Part shown: positions 20,998-30,219 of the stretch, piece after piece
Position numbering within the stretch: position 1 is the stretch's first letter
Layout: the number at the start of each line of letters is the position of its first letter
Assembly (NCBI GenBank): GCA_015491865.1
Contig: WFVD01000026.1
Span: 62,001-126,000 of the forward strand
DNA length: 64,000 nucleotides
DNA from: Gammaproteobacteria bacterium
GTDB lineage: Bacteria > Pseudomonadota > Gammaproteobacteria > SZUA-140
Reading direction: 5' to 3'
Program-made: the position numbers and the translations under genes
Notes under the pieces: generated by a model
The model's database searches: none
Seen by the model: only the letters and a program-made list of their open reading frames with translations
What the model was told of the DNA's origin: nothing

Positions 20998-22061
20998 TGA
21001 ACACGGCGGGTTTTAGCAGTCGCCTGCTGGCGTGGTTTGAGCAGCACGGGCGTAAAGATCTGCCGTGGCAACAGAACCCCACCGCGTACCGTGTGTGGGT
21101 GTCGGAGATTATGTTGCAGCAGACACAGGTGGCAACGGTGATCCCCTATTTTGAGCGTTTTATGTTGCGCTTCCCGGATCTGGCATCACTCGCAGCAGCG
21201 ACCCAGGATGCGATACTGCACCACTGGGCAGGGCTCGGTTACTACGCGCGCGGGCGCAACCTGCATAAAGCCGCGCAGGTGATCTGTGAGCGGCACGATG
21301 GTCAATTTCCAGAGACGATCGAAGAGGTCATCGCCCTGCCGGGAATCGGGCGCTCAACGGCGGGGGCGGTTCTGTCGTTGGCACTGAAACAGCACCACCC
21401 GATTCTCGACGGTAATGTAAAGCGGGTACTGGCGCGCCACTGTGCAATTGATGGCTGGCCGGGCGCACCCACAATCCAGAAGAGGATGTGGCAGCTGGCC
21501 GAAGCGCGCACCCCGAAGCAGCGCTGTGATCTTTACACCCAGGCGATTATGGATCTGGGGGCAACTATCTGTCGTCGCAGCAAACCGCGCTGCGGTGAAT
21601 GCCCAGTGTCGTCCGACTGCATGGCACTGGCAGCGGGACTGGTCGATCAGCTTCCGGCACCGAAGCCGCGTAAAAAACTACCGCTGCGTAAAGGGGTGTT
21701 GCTGGTGTTGCAGAATGAGGCGGGTGAGTGGCTGTTGCAGCGGCGTCCTCCGGCCGGCATCTGGGGCGGGTTGTGGTGTTTCCCGGAGGGGCCGAGTGGG
21801 GCGCTAAAGGGTGATGCGCTACGTGAGTGGTGTCGTCGCGAGCTGGGTTGCGAGCTTATAAATGTTGAAAATGGCGCGGTACAGCGCCACACCTTTAGCC
21901 ATTACTGCTATGAGGTGACACCGCTGCATGGCCATGCAAATGTTGTGGAAAGCGTTGTCATGGATGACGATTCACGCCTCTGGTACAATCCCGCCTCGAT
22001 CATGGCGCTTGGCCTGGCCGCGCCAGTGAGGCGAGTCATTGATCAAATGGTTATCGATTAA
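20997..22061 (+). CDS. mutY: A/G-specific adenine glycosylase MutY
   Basis: [40 protein letters not shown], CxxxxxxCxxCxxxxxC Fe-S ligands, C-terminal NUDIX-like domain. Confidence 0.97.
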   Translation: MNTAGFSSRLLAWFEQHGRKDLPWQQNPTAYRVWVSEIMLQQTQVATVIPYFERFMLRFPDLASLAAATQDAILHHWAGLGYYARGRNLHKAAQVICERHDGQFPETIEEVIALPGIGRSTAGAVLSLALKQHHPILDGNVKRVLARHCAIDGWPGAPTIQKRMWQLAEARTPKQRCDLYTQAIMDLGATICRRSKPRCGECPVSSDCMALAAGLVDQLPAPKPRKKLPLRKGVLLVLQNEAGEWLLQRRPPAGIWGGLWCFPEGPSGALKGDALREWCRRELGCELINVENGAVQRHTFSHYCYEVTPLHGHANVVESVVMDDDSRLWYNPASIMALGLAAPVRRVIDQMVID

Positions 22062-22096
22062 GGTATCTCAGCGAAGTGAGTTCGAAGGAGTGGCAA

Positions 22097-22369
22097 ATGA
22101 CCCGTATGGTGGAATGTGTAGTATTGAAAAAAGAGGCGCCCGGTCTGGAGTACGCCCCTTATCCTGGTGAGCTGGGTGCGCGTATCTATTATGAGGCCTC
22201 GGCTGAGGCGTGGCAGATGTGGCTCAAACAGCAGACGATGCTGATTAACGAAAACCGCCTGGTGCCGATCGAGCCGCGGGCGCGTAAATTCCTTGAAGGG
22301 GAGATGGAGAAGTTTTTCTTCGGTGGCGGTTCTGAAATCCCGGAAGGGTATGTTCCGCCAGAAAAATAG
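22097..22369 (+). CDS. yggX: Fe(2+)-trafficking protein YggX
   Basis: [63 protein letters not shown]; follows mutY. Confidence 0.95.
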   Translation: MTRMVECVVLKKEAPGLEYAPYPGELGARIYYEASAEAWQMWLKQQTMLINENRLVPIEPRARKFLEGEMEKFFFGGGSEIPEGYVPPEK

Positions 22370-22393
22370 TGTCGACCATAAAATAATACAGAC

Positions 22394-23464
22394 CTATTGT
22401 TTTGGTTGTATCTGATTGAATTGACTGATATCTCTTGCGCAGCGGAATCCTACGTCGGTGCTTGCTCTCTCCGGTGTGGTGTGGGCGCGACGTGCGGCAC
22501 GGAAAAAGGTGCTGAGACCGTAATGGCCCATTCCGGCTCCGCCCCCTTTCACTACGCGGTGCTGTTTGGTGTAGTTGGGGTCATTGAATGCGTTGCCCTC
22601 ATAGGGCTGGTAGATGTCGGCCACCCACTCTGAGACGTTGCCCCCCAGATCAAACACACCGTAATATGAGCGATCCTTGGGGAAGCTGCCGGGCGGCATG
22701 ATCGACTCGTCATCTTCCTGGTGCGGGTTTTCGCCCGAATTGGCAGCGCCCTGCGCCCAGTTATCACCCCATGGAAACTCATTGCCGTTAGGGCCGCGTG
22801 CCGCTTTCTCCCACTCTGCCTCCGTGGGCAACCGCTTACCGAGCCAACGGCAGTAGGCGTCGGCATCAAACCAGGTGACCGCCGTGACCGCAAGCTTGTC
22901 GCGCTGTGCCTGTTTGGCAAACAGCGCATCGAGCAGCTCAGGTTTATCCAGCGCGGTGGGGTTGAGGTCGAGGTTAAAATAGTCAGTGGCGATCATGCGG
23001 AGCCTGTCGACATCGAAATTACGCAGATAATGGTCGTAGACGTTATAACCGCTCTGTATCCATGCCGGCGGCTCCGGGCGGTGAGTAGCGAGGACAAAGC
23101 GTTTGTACTCAGCGTTAGTGACCTCAAATTTATCGATCATAAAACTGGGTAGCGTTACTTGATGCTCAGGGTGCTCGTTTAGATAGAGCGGTGTCACAAA
23201 GCCGTAGCGCTGCTGCAGCCCTTCATTATCGACCTTGTTGCTACCGCGGATGAACGGCCCGGCGGGGATCATGATTTCGCGCTCATTACCCGGGTTGTCG
23301 CTAGTTGCGGTACCGGGCGTTACGTCTGACAGAGGTGCAGAAGCGATATCGGTGGGGGCTGGCGATGGCGCAGCCGCAGCCGTCTCTGATGGGGCCGGTC
23401 TGTCGCAACCCACCAGGATCACGGCAAGCAGTAACAGAGAGACTGTTTTGAGTTCGTTTTTCAT
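22394..23464 (-). CDS. Formylglycine-generating-enzyme (SUMF1)-like lipoprotein
   Basis: Start MKNELKTVSLLLLAVILVGCDRP (lipobox LVGC); IPAGPFIRGS, SFMIDKFEVTNAEYKRFV, KRLPTEAEWEKAARG, GGNVSEWVADIY, DVGFRCAR. Confidence 0.85.
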   Translation of the reverse strand: MKNELKTVSLLLLAVILVGCDRPAPSETAAAAPSPAPTDIASAPLSDVTPGTATSDNPGNEREIMIPAGPFIRGSNKVDNEGLQQRYGFVTPLYLNEHPEHQVTLPSFMIDKFEVTNAEYKRFVLATHRPEPPAWIQSGYNVYDHYLRNFDVDRLRMIATDYFNLDLNPTALDKPELLDALFAKQAQRDKLAVTAVTWFDADAYCRWLGKRLPTEAEWEKAARGPNGNEFPWGDNWAQGAANSGENPHQEDDESIMPPGSFPKDRSYYGVFDLGGNVSEWVADIYQPYEGNAFNDPNYTKQHRVVKGGGAGMGHYGLSTFFRAARRAHTTPERASTDVGFRCARDISQFNQIQPKQ

Positions 23465-23538
23465 CCGCCGCAATATACCGTAGATCCGGTGAAATGATGA
23501 GTTTTCGAACAAAATTCGAGGTTTATCACCCGTTCGAC

Positions 23539-23567
23539 TTGACTAAAAACGGCCTGCCCTGTTTAAT
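23539..23567 (+). promoter_or_regulatory. Promoter of tRNA-Phe with GC-rich discriminator
   Basis: TTGACT-N17-TTTAAT followed by ACGCCCTCGC. Confidence 0.75.
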
Positions 23568-23625
23568 ACGCCCTCGCTGACAAAAAATCGGCCGCAAGGC
23601 CCGCAGCGAATCCGCATAACAAAAT

Positions 23626-23701
<76 letters not shown>

Positions 23702-23964
23702 TCACCACTATTCGATGTGTGAGTCTGGAGATTTTCTCTTCTGCGGTGCGCATATAGCGAATTTATACCCTGTTTCAATCGGCAGTAATTAGAATCGGAG
23801 ATAAGCCGATTTACCTTTTCGTTGAACTATTTTTCCGGCTCCTGTTTAAGGGGCATTCACCCTTATCATGGCCATACCAGGTGACCGATGCTGATAGCGG
23901 TTAGTGTTGTGATTTGCAGGGGTAAGCCGCGTTGCTGCAGTGATATATCCTCACAAACTGGAGG

Positions 23965-24051
23965 CTAACGAATATCCATAAAGTGCCAGAAATATGCGGT
24001 CAGGAGAACGGTGGAGACTGCTATGATGATGAGAGTACTTTTATTTACCAT
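23965..24051 (-). CDS. Putative 28-aa TM microprotein
   Basis: Own translation: MVNKSTLIIIAVSTVLLTAYFWHFMDIR*; GAGG 9 nt upstream of ATG, partly within a 7-bp inverted repeat. Confidence 0.35.
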   Translation of the reverse strand: MVNKSTLIIIAVSTVLLTAYFWHFMDIR

Positions 24052-24149
24052 GATCTTTGACCTCGCGTGATGATAAAGGTAACGCGAGTATCGTGAGGCG
24101 CAGGCTGATAATCAATTCGGAAGTTTTTTGCATTAACAACGTAAAAAGT

Positions 24150-25310
24150 TTACAAGCAGAATTGTCGTATCAGCTTTGATAGCAACTCAACGGTTGGCTG
24201 GATTCGATCCAGCGCAAGATATTCGTCTGGTTGATGTGCCTGCTCGATATCACCGGGGCCAAGAATAATCGTTTCAATGCCGAGTTCGGTCAGGTAAGGC
24301 CCTTCGGTGCAGAAGGCGACGGCGTGGCTGTGGTGGCAGCTCTGTTTCTCCGCTGCCTTAACGATTGCCGACTGGGCGTCGGTATGCAGCGCGGCGGTGC
24401 CGTTAATCAATGATGTTAGCTGCCAGTGGATGGCGCTCTGCCTGAATAGTGTGTGTAAGCGTTGGCGTATCTCCTGACGGAGATCGTTAAGATCCATTCC
24501 CGGTAGTGCGCGTAGATCGAAATGGAGTTCACACTGTTCACAGATGCGGTTTGGATTGTCGCCGCCCTGAATGTAGCCGAGGTTTAATGTTGGCACAGGT
24601 ACGGTAAAGCGGTCATCCTGATAGCGCTGTTGCAGTTGGCCGCGCCACAGGATCAGATCGTTAATCACCAGCTGCATCGCCTCAAGCGCATTGACACCAA
24701 GTGCCGGATTACTTGAATGACCGCTGCGTCCGGTGAGGCGAATCGACTCCATCATGATCCCTTTGTGCGCATTTACCGGTCTGAGCCCGGTGGGTTCACC
24801 AATCACGGCATAGCGCACATTGGGGCAGCCCTGTTCAACGAGCGTAATGGCACCATCCATTGAGCTCTCTTCATCGGCAGTGGCCAGAATGAAGAAGGGC
24901 TGCTTAAGATCACTTGCACTAAATGGCTGGATCGCCTCAATTGCCAGTGCGAAAAAACTTTTCATGTCTGAGGTGCCGAGGCCGTAGAGCCGGTTGTTGT
25001 GCTCGGTTAGGCTAAACGGGTCGTGGTGCCAGCTATGCTGGTCATACGGTACGGTGTCAGTATGGCCCGCAAACATCAGCCCCTGGCTATGCTCATCGAT
25101 ACGGCCATAACTCGCAAGCAGGTTGGCTTTGCTGGGTTGTGACGGAAGCGGTGTGATTTCGACGTGAAACCCAAGCGCTTCGAGCCAGGTGGCAAGCAGA
25201 TCAATCACCTCCCGATTGCTGCTATCAAAAGCGGGGCTAACGCTGCTCATGGATGGGGCAGCAATAAGCTGCTTGAGCATCTCTTTAATCGGTGGCTTTT
25301 TTGCTGTCAT
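24150..25310 (-). CDS. argE: Acetylornithine deacetylase (M20 peptidase family)
   Basis: LMFAGHTDTVPYDQHSW, GLGTSDMKSFFALAIEA, ADEESSMDGA, VIGEPTGLRPVNAHKG, FCTEGPYLTELG. Confidence 0.9.
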   Translation of the reverse strand: MTAKKPPIKEMLKQLIAAPSMSSVSPAFDSSNREVIDLLATWLEALGFHVEITPLPSQPSKANLLASYGRIDEHSQGLMFAGHTDTVPYDQHSWHHDPFSLTEHNNRLYGLGTSDMKSFFALAIEAIQPFSASDLKQPFFILATADEESSMDGAITLVEQGCPNVRYAVIGEPTGLRPVNAHKGIMMESIRLTGRSGHSSNPALGVNALEAMQLVINDLILWRGQLQQRYQDDRFTVPVPTLNLGYIQGGDNPNRICEQCELHFDLRALPGMDLNDLRQEIRQRLHTLFRQSAIHWQLTSLINGTAALHTDAQSAIVKAAEKQSCHHSHAVAFCTEGPYLTELGIETIILGPGDIEQAHQPDEYLALDRIQPTVELLSKLIRQFCL

Positions 25311-25404
25311 TTGTCGGCGCGGTGTGTCAACGTAACGTTATATCTACGCAGTGTATCAATGGCTCGAATGATTTAACATCACCGTTACTTAATACTGAAC
25401 TGTC

Positions 25405-25926
25405 ATGCCCGTTACCATTTTACTATTCATGATGCTCTCTATGCCGGTAGCGGCCGCCGCTTTCCCGGATGGCTGGCGTCTGCCGACAGATAAAGAGTTG
25501 ATAACGGAGCCGCCGCGAGATGATTCGCCACTGAAATATGCACGGGTTGAGAGCGATTTTAATGGTGATGGAAAAGTGGATTACGCCTATTTATTGAAGA
25601 GTACTCAATATCCGGGCGAAGGGTTGATGGTCAGGCTGTCTACGCGGAGCGGTTATGTATGGCAGCTGCTTGATCGGGTTGAATGGAGTACAGAGTTTTC
25701 TGCGGCGGGTCTGAAAATGCGGATCAATCTGGCTCAGCCGGGCGGTTATAAGACTGCCTGTTCATTTGGCTACTGGCAGTGTGGTGAAAATGAACCGGCA
25801 GTATTCAAGTTAAAGGGAAGTGGTATTTACCAGAACCGTTTCGATGGGGTGGTGGCGATATGGTTCTGGGATCTACAGCACCAGCGGTTTAAGAAAGTCT
25901 GGCTGGGGAATTCAGCGGACTATTAG
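25405..25926 (+). CDS. Secreted hypothetical protein with EF-hand/FG-GAP-like DFNGDGKVDY motif
   Basis: Signal peptide MPVTILLFMMLSMPVAAAA; SDFNGDGKVDYAYLL. Confidence 0.6.
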   Translation: MPVTILLFMMLSMPVAAAAFPDGWRLPTDKELITEPPRDDSPLKYARVESDFNGDGKVDYAYLLKSTQYPGEGLMVRLSTRSGYVWQLLDRVEWSTEFSAAGLKMRINLAQPGGYKTACSFGYWQCGENEPAVFKLKGSGIYQNRFDGVVAIWFWDLQHQRFKKVWLGNSADY

Positions 25927-25934
25927 CGGGATCT

Positions 25935-28900
25935 CTAAGTTTCAGTCTCAGACGCTGTTATCATCTCCTGGCCTGTCTCGCGTAGCATCGCCTCGGCGGT
26001 TACCTGTTGGGCCACTTTGAGTTCCCTGAATGCTACTTCGGCCCGTTTAAGGTCACCCTCTTTCGCCAGCTTCTCTAATTCAATGGAGACCTTATTGAGC
26101 TGTATGGCACCAAATTGTGCGCTAGCACCTTTGATCGAATGAGCTGCATGTTCGAGCTGATCAAAATCCCCCTGTTTAATGGCCTCTTCTACCCGCGATA
26201 CATTCTCAGCTGCATTCTGAGTATGCTGTTCGATGATTTCCGAGAAGCGCTCACCAAACATCTTTTTGAGTTGATTGAAGGGGGTGAGGTCGAGCGTCTC
26301 TGATGAAGGGTTGACTCTGTCCTTTGGTGAAAATAGCGCCTCTTCGATATTATCCTCAACCATTTCAGCTTTATGCGCTAACCATTTTATCAGTATATTT
26401 TCCAGTGCCTCCTGGTTGACAGGTTTTGATATGTAGTCATCCATTCCAGCATCAAGGCACTTTTCCCGGTCAGATTTCATTGCGTTGGCAGTGAAGGCGA
26501 TGATAGGTGTGCGCTGATGATCAGGGTCAGCAGCTTGAAATCTTCGGATCGCGGTGGTGGCCTCAAAGCCATCCATCTCTGGCATCAGGCAGTCCATAAA
26601 GATCAGGTCAAAGTCACGGATCCTGGCTAATGCGACGGCTTCGAGTCCGTTGCCTGCGGGGGTGACGGTGCAGCGGTAGCCTTCCAGCATTTCTGTGGCA
26701 ACATCTATATTGACAGGATTATCTTCTACGAGCAGTATCTGGGTGTTATTAAATTCAGGCTTTTTACGTGAGCCTGTTTTCGCTGCTTTTAATGTGTGCC
26801 GTGTGAGCAACGGGATCTCACGGTTATGTAATTTAGCGTCCCGTATCAGTGAAAGGATCTGCGGGATCTCAGATGGATAGGTGGGCTTGGTTAGGTAGCC
26901 ATCAACCCCCAGTGATTTTAGTTTCACACCATCGCCCTTTTCTGGGTGAGATGTTACAAATAAGAGTGTGCCATCTGCGAGTAGTTTTCGCTGCATAATC
27001 TCTATGGCGAGCGCTTCACCCGCTGTTTCTGGAATATGAGAATCGATAATCGCAATATTAAACGGGTCGTCTTCTTTGGTGGCCTGCTGAAGTAGATCAA
27101 TAGCCTCTTTAGCAGAGCTGGCACTACGGATATCTCGTAACCTGAGGGGCGATAGCTGCTCTTTAAAGATGGTACGAGCAGCCTCACTGCTGTCAATAAT
27201 CAGGGTTTTGAGTGCGCTAAGGTCGTGATGATTGAGGCAGGTTTCCTCTTCTTTTAGTGGCTCCGGCGTTACCTGTAATTTTATAGTAAAGGTGAAAGTG
27301 GAACCCTTCCCTTTCTGGCTGTCGACGGTAATGTCGCCCCGCATCATCGTGCAGAGCTGCTGGCAGATCGCAAGGCCTAACCCTGTGCCACCATATTTAC
27401 GTGTGGTTGAGCTATCTTCCTGGTCGAACTTATTAAAGATGTGTGACAGTTTATCCTGTGCGATACCGATACCGGAGTCCGTTACAGAAATCCTGAACTC
27501 TGCCAGCTCTGTTGTCTGTGGTGTATTAGTAGTGATCGATTCAATGGTAAGCAAAATATCTCCCTGCTGGGTAAATTTAACGGCGTTGCTGAGCAGGTTT
27601 AATAAAATCTGGCGGACACGGCCAGGGTCCCCAATCACAAAACGCTCTGTATTGGGTCTGTATCGCAGCAGCATTTCAATCCCTTTTTCCCTGCATTTTA
27701 GTGCCATCAGTTCTGAAACATCCTCAGCGAGCGATTGAAGATCGAAAGGAACCTCTTCAAGCTCCAGTTTTCCCGCCTCAATCTTGGAGAAGTCGAGTAT
27801 GTCGTTGATGATGGTGAGCAAGGAGTCGGCTGAGTTCATAGTAGCACTGGCGTAGCTGCGTTGTTTGGGGCTAAGGTCTGTCTCCAGGAGTAGCCCTGAC
27901 ATGCCGATAATGCCGTTCATTGGCGTTCTTATTTCATGACTCATATTGGCGAGAAATTCAGATTTCTGCAGGGTTGCCGCCTCAGCATTCTCTTTGGCTT
28001 CAACCAGCTCCTGCTCGGCCTTTTTTCGTTTTGTGATATCCGTGCGGATCGCAATATAGCTCTCGGGTTCATCATCATCGTCCATAAACGGGACGATGGT
28101 GGTATCAACCCAGTAGAGGTGGCCATCTTTGGCTCTGTTACAGATCTCGCCGTTCCATACTTTTCCTACTGAAATCGTCTCATACATTTTCCTGAAAAAC
28201 TCGCTGTCGTGATAGCCTGAATTGAGCAGGCGATGGTTCTGGCCGAGTAGCTCCTGTCTGCTGTAACCGGTAATCTCCGTAAACTTGTCGTTAGCAAAGT
28301 TAATGGTGCCAGTGATATCGGTAATGGCGACAATGGCGTGTTGGTCAAGCGCGAATTTCTGCTCTTCAAGGTCGATAAGTGCCTCCTGAATCTCAAGGCT
28401 ACTCTGTTCCATTGCCAGCTCCTGCTCCAGGCGAGCGGCATTCATATGGTTTAGTGCATCAGCCAGAACGCCTATTTCATTGTTGGCATCGACCTTGACC
28501 GGTTGAGATATCTCTCCGCTGGCGATTAACTTACTGGCATCGACCAGCTGTGTGATAGGGCGGGTGATGCGTCTTGCCTGAAAGATTGCCAGTGCGGTAA
28601 CGATGATGCTGGTGAGGAGGAAAATCATGAGTATGATCTGTTTTAGTTTTTGTGCTGGCGCGAACGCCTCATCGAAGTTAATTTCACTGATGAGGGCCCA
28701 GTTGATCTCACCGATACTCACATTCTGGTGAATGCCGATGACCTCTTTTCCCGATGGGCCTGGGTAGTTAAAGACTATCTCCTGCTCGTTATCTCTGTTG
28801 ATGCTTGTGTCGCCGTGCTCCTGCTGCCAGAGCCTGGTCTGTTCAGAGTCTATTCTGAGGCGCAATATTTCATTCTGATTGTTATGGTCAATTGGCGTCC

Positions 28901-29657
28901 GCAGTCGTCCATCCTGGCCCACCAGGTAGTGGGTAAGTGAGTTCTCTTTAGGGGAGTTGTTGACCAGGTAGTGAATACGATCCAGCTGGAGTTGAATCGC
29001 AAATACCCCGATCTTGCTGCCCATCGCATCGAGTATCGGCGTGGTGATAAAGCCTGCCAGCTTGCCGTCGGCGGCGGCATGGTATTCCAGATCTGAAAAT
29101 AGCGTTTGACCGCTCTCAAGTGAACGTCTGGCCGTTGAGGCGAATCGGGTTGAGGCGTAACGATCACTAAACAGGTTGGTGCCAAGATCGCGCTTTCTGG
29201 CAACAGTAAAGAGGATGTTGCCGCCTTTGTCGATTAAGAACAGGTTATAAATATAGTCGTACTGGCGCGAAAAGAGCACCAGATTCTGCTGGTGTTGACC
29301 AGCCAGTGAACGCCAGGTAGCGCTTCTGGTAAACGTTTTCAGTGTTTCATTGCTGGCCCTAAAGCTATTCTGAAGGGCGATGAGGAATTCAGCATTCTGC
29401 TGGTTTCCAGCCTGGGTTCGGATATCCATGAAACGGTAATCGAACCAGGTTTTGATAAAGCGGGCGTTGCTGTGTGCATCTTGAGCCAGCTCATGAGAGA
29501 CAGTCTCATGCAGGCTATTGATCGCTTGACGATAGCCAATCCAGGCCGTCAATGACATCGGGATAAGCGATAACAGCAAAAACCATAATAGTAAATTGCG
29601 GGCTAGAGAGCCGCGGGGCTTTTTGGGTACGACGCTATTTTTCACGGAGTGGTTCAC
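25935..29657 (-). CDS. Hybrid sensor histidine kinase (periplasmic sensor-HAMP-PAS-HisKA-HATPase-REC-REC-Hpt)
   Basis: 1240 aa; FLANMSHEIRTPMNGIIGMSG (H-box), NLLSNAVKFT (N-box), KYGGTGLGLAICQQL, two receivers (second canonical ILLVEDNPVN/IFMDCLMPEMDG), Hpt HSIKGASAQFGA. GTG start. Confidence 0.95.
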   Translation of the reverse strand: MNHSVKNSVVPKKPRGSLARNLLLWFLLLSLIPMSLTAWIGYRQAINSLHETVSHELAQDAHSNARFIKTWFDYRFMDIRTQAGNQQNAEFLIALQNSFRASNETLKTFTRSATWRSLAGQHQQNLVLFSRQYDYIYNLFLIDKGGNILFTVARKRDLGTNLFSDRYASTRFASTARRSLESGQTLFSDLEYHAAADGKLAGFITTPILDAMGSKIGVFAIQLQLDRIHYLVNNSPKENSLTHYLVGQDGRLRTPIDHNNQNEILRLRIDSEQTRLWQQEHGDTSINRDNEQEIVFNYPGPSGKEVIGIHQNVSIGEINWALISEINFDEAFAPAQKLKQIILMIFLLTSIIVTALAIFQARRITRPITQLVDASKLIASGEISQPVKVDANNEIGVLADALNHMNAARLEQELAMEQSSLEIQEALIDLEEQKFALDQHAIVAITDITGTINFANDKFTEITGYSRQELLGQNHRLLNSGYHDSEFFRKMYETISVGKVWNGEICNRAKDGHLYWVDTTIVPFMDDDDEPESYIAIRTDITKRKKAEQELVEAKENAEAATLQKSEFLANMSHEIRTPMNGIIGMSGLLLETDLSPKQRSYASATMNSADSLLTIINDILDFSKIEAGKLELEEVPFDLQSLAEDVSELMALKCREKGIEMLLRYRPNTERFVIGDPGRVRQILLNLLSNAVKFTQQGDILLTIESITTNTPQTTELAEFRISVTDSGIGIAQDKLSHIFNKFDQEDSSTTRKYGGTGLGLAICQQLCTMMRGDITVDSQKGKGSTFTFTIKLQVTPEPLKEEETCLNHHDLSALKTLIIDSSEAARTIFKEQLSPLRLRDIRSASSAKEAIDLLQQATKEDDPFNIAIIDSHIPETAGEALAIEIMQRKLLADGTLLFVTSHPEKGDGVKLKSLGVDGYLTKPTYPSEIPQILSLIRDAKLHNREIPLLTRHTLKAAKTGSRKKPEFNNTQILLVEDNPVNIDVATEMLEGYRCTVTPAGNGLEAVALARIRDFDLIFMDCLMPEMDGFEATTAIRRFQAADPDHQRTPIIAFTANAMKSDREKCLDAGMDDYISKPVNQEALENILIKWLAHKAEMVEDNIEEALFSPKDRVNPSSETLDLTPFNQLKKMFGERFSEIIEQHTQNAAENVSRVEEAIKQGDFDQLEHAAHSIKGASAQFGAIQLNKVSIELEKLAKEGDLKRAEVAFRELKVAQQVTAEAMLRETGQEMITASETET

Positions 29658-29782
29658 TGATCGCGGGGTTCCATACCGCTTAGCGCTGGCTTACCGTCTA
29701 GCTCTTTTAATAAGGGCTGTAATAGTCGCAATGCTATCCATATCTGTTGTCGGGTGGTATTGATTGTGTGAATGTTTTGCAT
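29654..29782 (-). CDS. Putative 42-aa small protein overlapping the hybrid kinase start (GTGA)
   Basis: Own translation: MQNIHTINTTRQQIWIALRLLQPLLKELDGKPALSGMEPRDQ*; GGGAG SD upstream; TGA stop overlaps the kinase GTG start. Confidence 0.55.
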   Translation of the reverse strand: MQNIHTINTTRQQIWIALRLLQPLLKELDGKPALSGMEPRDQ

Positions 29783-30219
29783 GACCAACTCCCTTTGTCA
29801 TTGTGTGTGGCATCCGTTGCCTCTACGATTACACTAACGATCTTCTGCGGTGCGTGTGATATCGCACGCCATACACTTTTTCAGCTTAAGTAATCGCTGC
29901 GTTAAACGATTACTCCGCCGCTTCACCCCTCGTCATGACAATTGATAGCGGTTCCTGAATTGAGTAACGGCAATTGAATAACAGCGATATTGAATAAAGG
30001 TGTTATGCGCTCATCGTATATCGGTAAATTTTCCATTTTATTTAATCTGGGTTCGATCTGCTGCCAATCATGCTCGCTATTATCTGCTTAATATGGCTGG
30101 TATTGGTGTGAGTCTGGCCGTTACTATGGTGTAGACGGCGATGGTTGCAGTTTTGAGTCAGCACCTGTTGTCGTTGATAACGATCTTTTGTTGACCATTC
30201 GAGTGAGGGGTGTGGGCAG

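Noticed and set aside
30185-30219. GACCATTCGAGTGAGG resembling part of a GEMM (c-di-GMP) riboswitch
   Set aside because: Only a short stretch matches; the conserved GEMM core and P1/P2 layout are not recognisable.
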